Origin: Chthoniobacter flavus
Lineage (GTDB): Bacteria > Verrucomicrobiota > Verrucomicrobiia > Chthoniobacterales > Terrimicrobiaceae
Length of the DNA: 10,375 nucleotides
Direction of reading: 5' to 3'
NCBI GenBank assembly: GCA_945903555.1
Contig: CAMDOJ010000053.1
Location: forward strand, 1-10,375
The notes below the pieces were generated by a model, which saw only the letters and a program-made list of their open reading frames with translations, ran no database searches and was not told where the DNA came from. The translations under genes were made by a program, and so were the position numbers. Shown here in pieces: positions 7,837 to 10,375 of the stretch. Each line of letters opens with the position of its first letter. The stretch's first letter is position 1.

Positions 7837-7852
7837 AGCATACCCTGTGCCA
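7837..7852 (-). promoter_or_regulatory. Sigma-54-type promoter of the flagellar operon
   Basis: The minus strand reads TGGCACA-GGGT-ATGCT. It has the full -24 element TGGCAC, correct 10-bp spacing between GG (7851-7850) and GC (7839-7838), and one mismatch in the -12 element (ATGCT against TTGCT). It is the only promoter-like signal between the upstream terminator and flgB. The predicted transcript start is about 7826, two bases before the flgB ATG. Confidence 0.6.
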
Positions 7853-7866
7853 TCTTCCGTTGACTT

Positions 7867-7884
7867 CTCAAGTGCCTCAAGTGA
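7867..7884. repeat. Tandem 9-bp direct repeat upstream of the flgB promoter
   Basis: CTCAAGTGC (7867-7875) is followed directly by CTCAAGTGA (7876-7884), two copies matching at eight of nine bases. It starts about 15 bp upstream of the -24 element. It could be a binding site for a regulator, but a two-copy repeat of this size can arise by chance. Confidence 0.4.
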
Positions 7885-7926
7885 TCCGTGTCGCCGGAAG
7901 ATCATTCCATATTCGAAACTCTCGAT

Positions 7927-7943
7927 GCGGCAGAAATTGCCGC
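7927..7943. promoter_or_regulatory. Perfect GCGGCA-N5-TGCCGC dyad, candidate activator site
   Basis: The 6-bp half-sites GCGGCA (7927-7932) and TGCCGC (7938-7943) are perfectly inverted around GAAAT. The centre is about 109 bp upstream of the predicted sigma-54 start at 7826. That is the usual distance for an enhancer-binding activator of sigma-54. It could instead be an RNA hairpin; only three Ts follow on the plus strand, so a terminator is unlikely. Confidence 0.4.
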
Positions 7944-8057
7944 TTTGATGATGGTGATGATTTTTTGATTCTCCCGAACGGGATGGTAAAATCACCTGAG
8001 CGCCCTGTGATACCATTGTCCCTTTGAAGTTGGACTTTGAACCGCAAAAGAAGGGGG

Positions 8058-8204
8058 CATGGCCGTCTCGGCCGTGTTGAGACTGGTCTGCTTGCTCTCA
8101 GCTCCTGCCCCATTGGAACCAAGGAGCACGCCAACGCACACGGGCTGTGCCTACGGATCGGAGAGACGGTTGTGCCGCTTTTCAAAAATCCAAAAGTAAG
8201 CGGC
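8058..8204. other. Dyad-rich block, possible structured RNA
   Basis: Four local hairpins follow in series: 8058-8064/8070-8076 (7 bp with one G-T pair, 5-nt loop), 8101-8106/8122-8127 (GCTCCT/AGGAGC), 8136-8140/8146-8150 (GCACA/TGTGC, 5-nt loop) and 8174-8180/8198-8204 (GCCGCTT/AAGCGGC). In addition CCGTCTC (8063-8069) is perfectly complementary to GAGACGG (8163-8169). Used instead of the first hairpin, that pairing would close a multibranch structure around the two middle hairpins. No known RNA family was recognised, and transcription and strand are unknown. Confidence 0.35.
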
Positions 8205-8230
8205 CTTTGGTATGAGCCAGTTATAAGGTG

Positions 8231-8262
8231 AAAAATAAAAAACCACCCAAGTGGATGGGTGG
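8231..8262 (-). terminator. Rho-independent terminator of the 172-aa gene
   Basis: On the minus strand CCACCC and GGGTGG (8262-8257 and 8248-8243) form a 6-bp GC-rich stem around an 8-nt loop, followed immediately by TTTTTTATTTTT (8242-8231). It begins 45 bp past the stop codon at 8308. There is no T-run on the plus-strand side, so it acts for the minus strand only. It separates this gene from the flagellar operon. Confidence 0.88.
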
Positions 8263-8307
8263 CGTGAATGTTTATTGGCTTGGACTGATTTGGAGTCGTC
8301 TTTGGCT

Positions 8308-8826
8308 TTAGACGCAAAGAGTCGTTCGGCCGCCGGGAACAATGTGAAGATGCCCTTGGTCATTATCCATGCCGCTTGAGTTTTGCGGGAAGGCAACATT
8401 CACGCTCTCCATGATTTGGTGGGCTTTTTGTGAGGTTTCCTTGAGTTTGCCATCCAAGCTAACGCTATGTTCAACGCCGTCCGCTGTTTTCACCGACACA
8501 TTTCCGTCTGAAAGAAACTTCAAATCAAAAGCCCCTGACCCGCCGCCCGTGATCGCCGAAACTTCGGGCGATTGGAGGATTTTTTGGGAGATTTGATGGA
8601 GAGCGAGTTCCGCATCAGCACGACTGGCGATGCCCTCCCCGCGAAGGAAGTCGGTATTTTTTGCTTTTGGAGAGGCGGCGACCTTGGCCATCATCTGATC
8701 AAAAGCGGCCTTCTTTGCGGCATTCGATTCCGATGTCGCCTTGGCATTATCGGCGACATTGGCTGCCACATTATTAATGATATTCGACCCGAGTTTGGCT
8801 GCGGCAATGGCGAGAAGTGGATACAT
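8308..8826 (-). CDS. Uncharacterised 172-aa protein with consensus sigma-54 promoter
   Basis: I do not recognise this family. The product has 172 residues. It opens with an Ala/Asn-rich helical stretch (1-50, including 'SNIINNVAANVADNAKATSE'), then 'FDQMMAKVAAS' (42-52) and a helix 'ASRADAELALHQISQKILQS' at 67-86. A Gly-rich turn (94-98) leads to a beta-rich segment with 'FDLKFLSDGNVSVKTADGVE' (100-119), and a helix 129-143 follows. No signal peptide or membrane segment is evident. The reading frame stays open upstream to 9123, but I start at ATG 8826. That ATG lies one base from the predicted transcript start, and the upstream extension would overlap the divergent gene. The gene ends in its own terminator. 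Sharing a promoter class with the adjacent flagellar operon suggests a flagellum-related role; an exported axial or accessory protein is possible. This is inference only. Confidence 0.8.
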   Translation of the reverse strand: MYPLLAIAAAKLGSNIINNVAANVADNAKATSESNAAKKAAFDQMMAKVAASPKAKNTDFLRGEGIASRADAELALHQISQKILQSPEVSAITGGGSGAFDLKFLSDGNVSVKTADGVEHSVSLDGKLKETSQKAHQIMESVNVAFPQNSSGMDNDQGHLHIVPGGRTTLCV

Positions 8827-8837
8827 GCTTGATGGGA

Positions 8838-8854
8838 AGCAAATGCCGTGCCAA
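8838..8854 (-). promoter_or_regulatory. Consensus sigma-54 promoter of the 172-aa gene
   Basis: The minus strand reads TTGGCACG-GCAT-TTGCT (8854 to 8838, followed by another T at 8837). It matches the -24/-12 consensus at every conserved base, with GG at 8852-8851 and GC at 8840-8839 separated by exactly 10 bp. The predicted start is about 8827, immediately before the ATG at 8826, so the mRNA should be leaderless or nearly so. Confidence 0.88.
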
Positions 8855-8971
8855 TTATGGAATCTTTGAAAATGTCCATGAGACCCTTCCATGGCTGCGG
8901 TTGGTATAAGAATTGCTTCCAATTGGCGCGGTCTTGCGTCGATTGCCTGCGCCATGTCTTGCTTTGTCTTA

Positions 8972-10375
8972 ATGAAAAAACACTTTCTGCTTATTTTTAC
9001 GGCCCTCTTAATGGGATTCAGCGCGGTTGACTCGTTCGCTGACATTTTGCCCATCACCATTAATGGCAACCTAACTGTCAATACAAAGCTAACGCCTATA
9101 TCATTTACATCAAACAATACCAAAGAACCACGCGCTTTTTATTTTTTTGGCATTAAAAAAACAGGCTCTCTTCCCCCCGGATTGACCCTGAATCAACTCG
9201 GCGTCTTGAGCGGGGTTCCCAAGGTGGAGGGGAACTTTACGTTCACAGTTCAATACTATAAAAGCAACAAGCGTGAGGTGCATGATTCTAGCCCCCCAAT
9301 AACAATTCGAGTAGTCAAGGCGAGCCCGCCCACTATCACTACAACAAGCCCCCTCTCTCCCGGGCAGATGGATGTGCCCTATGTGCAGGGGGCTGGAGGT
9401 GTAATTTTTCAAGCCAGGGATGGCATTCGCTTCCTGCCAACGCCAGACAAGCCCACGGGCTACAACTGGAGTCTTTCTGCCGGCAAAATTCCACCAGGGA
9501 TGACGTTTAATACCGTTGGCGCGCTGAGTGGGATTCCAAGGCCCAATCCGAAGTTATCTGGCAACTTCACGCAACCTCAAACCTTCACATTTAACATCAC
9601 CGCCACAGATGCTGTACTCGGAAATAACACGAAAACATTCAGCCTCACGATCAATCCGCCCGTCTCGCCGACCATTGTTACGGATTGCCCGCTTCCAGAG
9701 GGGCTCGAAAGGTTTCCTTATCCCCTCGTCTTGCTCAAAGCAACAAGCGGAAAGAAGGAATATAAGTGGTCGGTTGGACCTTCAACCAGTCCACTCCCAA
9801 CGGGTGCCATTAACCGCTTTCCCGACGGTCTCACGCTCAGTCTCGCTGGGGCTATTAGCGGGAAGCCTACTTTATACGGACTCTTTGTTTTTCGACTCAA
9901 AGTCACCGATGCCAACGGAATGGCTGTAGAAAAAGAGTGCCGTATTACCATTCGACCTGCTCCAGAATTTATCACAGATAAACTTTTCATATGCGCGAGA
10001 GTGGGAGATGACGCTGGTTGCTTTGAGGTCAAGGCCCGAGGTGGCGACCAGCCATATACTTGGAGTCAGACAGGACTACCTCCGGGCCTCACTATTAATT
10101 CAACTACGGGAAAAATCTGCGGCAACTTCACTCAAGCGGGTAACTTTACAGCTAATATTACCGTTAGTGAAGCGTCGGTCATGAAGGGGAATGCAACCAA
10201 GTCATTTGAAATCGTCGTTAAGCCCCAACTCGAGATTACCACGATTAGCCCCCTCGCTTTTGGTATCGTTGGCAGAAGCTATCCCTACACTTCTTCTTTG
10301 AGCCCTGTAAAAATCGAAGCTATTGGCGGGTGGCCAAGCTATAGGTGGACAGTTATTTTAGGAAAGTTGCCAGAC
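8972..10375 (+). CDS. Secreted protein with He_PIG-type Ig-like repeats, N-terminal part (runs off right edge)
   Basis: An open frame of 468 codons runs from ATG 8972 to the last base without a stop. Residues 1-23 form a Sec signal peptide: MKK, a hydrophobic core, and a cleavage site after SFA. The mature part is a chain of Ig-like modules, each with the 'LPPGLT....G.LSG.P...G.F.F...V.D' signature of the putative-Ig (He_PIG) family. The GLT-type cores are at about 67-93, 173-191, 283-313 and 369-395, and a fifth module starts at about 450. Modules are 85-110 residues apart. Five cysteines (239, 323, 341, 350, 383) cluster in modules 3 and 4. Such proteins are usually exported surface or extracellular adhesive or structural proteins; no catalytic domain is visible so far. 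An in-frame ATG at 8954 exists, but the MKKHFLL start gives the better signal peptide. No Shine-Dalgarno site is visible. It diverges from the 172-aa gene with a 145-bp spacer. Confidence 0.9.
   Translation, partial: MKKHFLLIFTALLMGFSAVDSFADILPITINGNLTVNTKLTPISFTSNNTKEPRAFYFFGIKKTGSLPPGLTLNQLGVLSGVPKVEGNFTFTVQYYKSNKREVHDSSPPITIRVVKASPPTITTTSPLSPGQMDVPYVQGAGGVIFQARDGIRFLPTPDKPTGYNWSLSAGKIPPGMTFNTVGALSGIPRPNPKLSGNFTQPQTFTFNITATDAVLGNNTKTFSLTINPPVSPTIVTDCPLPEGLERFPYPLVLLKATSGKKEYKWSVGPSTSPLPTGAINRFPDGLTLSLAGAISGKPTLYGLFVFRLKVTDANGMAVEKECRITIRPAPEFITDKLFICARVGDDAGCFEVKARGGDQPYTWSQTGLPPGLTINSTTGKICGNFTQAGNFTANITVSEASVMKGNATKSFEIVVKPQLEITTISPLAFGIVGRSYPYTSSLSPVKIEAIGGWPSYRWTVILGKLPD

Larger units (their letters stand above)
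7825..8230. other. Intergenic region upstream of flgB with no convincing gene
   Basis: About 400 nt between the flgB start and the upstream terminator. The short reading frames here (61 and 146 codons on minus, 64 on plus) have no recognisable family, no start signals and conflict with the dyads. The region contains the flgB promoter (7837-7852), a 9-bp tandem direct repeat (7867-7884), a perfect dyad (7927-7943) and a dyad-rich block (8058-8204). It is best read as the control region of the flagellar operon, perhaps with a structured RNA. Confidence 0.6.

Noticed and set aside
8058..8204. c-di-GMP, TPP or cobalamin riboswitch in the dyad-rich block
   Set aside because: Short matches such as GGCACAACC, GCACAGCC and CTGAGA occur, but the required tetraloop, paired partners and order of conserved elements are missing.
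8037..8231. 64-codon plus-strand frame upstream of flgB
   Set aside because: Starts at TTG without a ribosome site, has no family resemblance, and coincides with the dyad-rich block.
7877..8317. 146-codon minus-strand frame between flgB and the 172-aa gene
   Set aside because: It runs through the terminator at 8231-8262 and overlaps the 3' end of the 172-aa gene. Its sequence looks random.
8905..8910. TATAAG as a -10 box for the Ig-repeat gene
   Set aside because: No acceptable -35 element 16-18 bp upstream, so not listed as a promoter.
8924..8938. Sigma-54-like TGGCGCG-GTC-TTGCG on the plus strand, ahead of the Ig-repeat gene
   Set aside because: The GG-to-GC gap is 9 bp, not the strictly required 10, and the -24 element is TGGCGC.
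8827..9123. N-terminal extension of the 172-aa protein to 271 residues
   Set aside because: It would read through its own consensus sigma-54 promoter and across the signal-peptide region of the divergent gene.
1..10375. CRISPR array, insertion sequence, phage, tRNA or rRNA
   Set aside because: No regularly spaced repeats, transposase or integrase motifs, terminal inverted repeats or tRNA/rRNA-like sequence were seen.

Overview
The window carries a flagellar basal-body and export operon on the minus strand, reading from about 7824 down past base 1. It also holds a structured non-coding stretch, one unrecognised minus-strand gene, and the 5' part of a large secreted Ig-repeat protein on the plus strand. 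The gene order flgB-flgC-fliE-fliF-fliG-fliH-fliI-fliJ-ylxF/motE-like-fliK matches the start of the Bacillus subtilis fla/che operon. The proteins and the absence of strong Shine-Dalgarno sites do not look like a Firmicute. The sigma-54-type promoters, the FlgB N-terminus and the neighbouring 'putative Ig' repeat protein suggest a Verrucomicrobiota-like bacterium. That assignment is an inference from remembered family resemblance, not a search.

Region 1 (1-7824, minus strand) is a tightly packed operon. Several genes overlap or abut (ATGA at fliI/fliJ and at ylxF/fliK, TAGTG at fliG/fliH, TAAATG at fliJ/ylxF), so translational coupling is likely. The products are the proximal rod (FlgB, FlgC), the rod-MS-ring adaptor (FliE), the MS ring (FliF), the rotor (FliG), the export ATPase complex (FliH, FliI, FliJ), a membrane coiled-coil MotE/YlxF-like protein, and the N-terminal 300 residues of a FliK-like hook-length protein that runs off the left edge. 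A perfect 8-bp hairpin spans the fliE stop codon.

Region 2 (7825-8307) has no convincing gene. It holds a sigma-54-like promoter right next to the flgB start, a 9-bp direct repeat, a perfect GCGGCA/TGCCGC dyad, and a dyad-rich block at 8058-8204 that could be a structured RNA. A clear minus-strand terminator (8231-8262) ends the next gene.

Region 3 (8308-8971) holds a 172-aa protein of unknown function, driven by a consensus sigma-54 promoter (TTGGCACG-N4-TTGCTT). The predicted transcript start lies one base before its ATG. Sharing a promoter class with the flagellar operon makes it a candidate flagellum-associated gene. Region 4 (8972-10375) is a divergent gene for a signal-peptide-bearing protein with at least four He_PIG-type Ig-like repeats, open at the right edge.

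Most of the window is a conventional flagellar operon. The points most worth following are the paired near-leaderless sigma-54 promoters, the unknown gene one of them drives, and the structured intergenic block.
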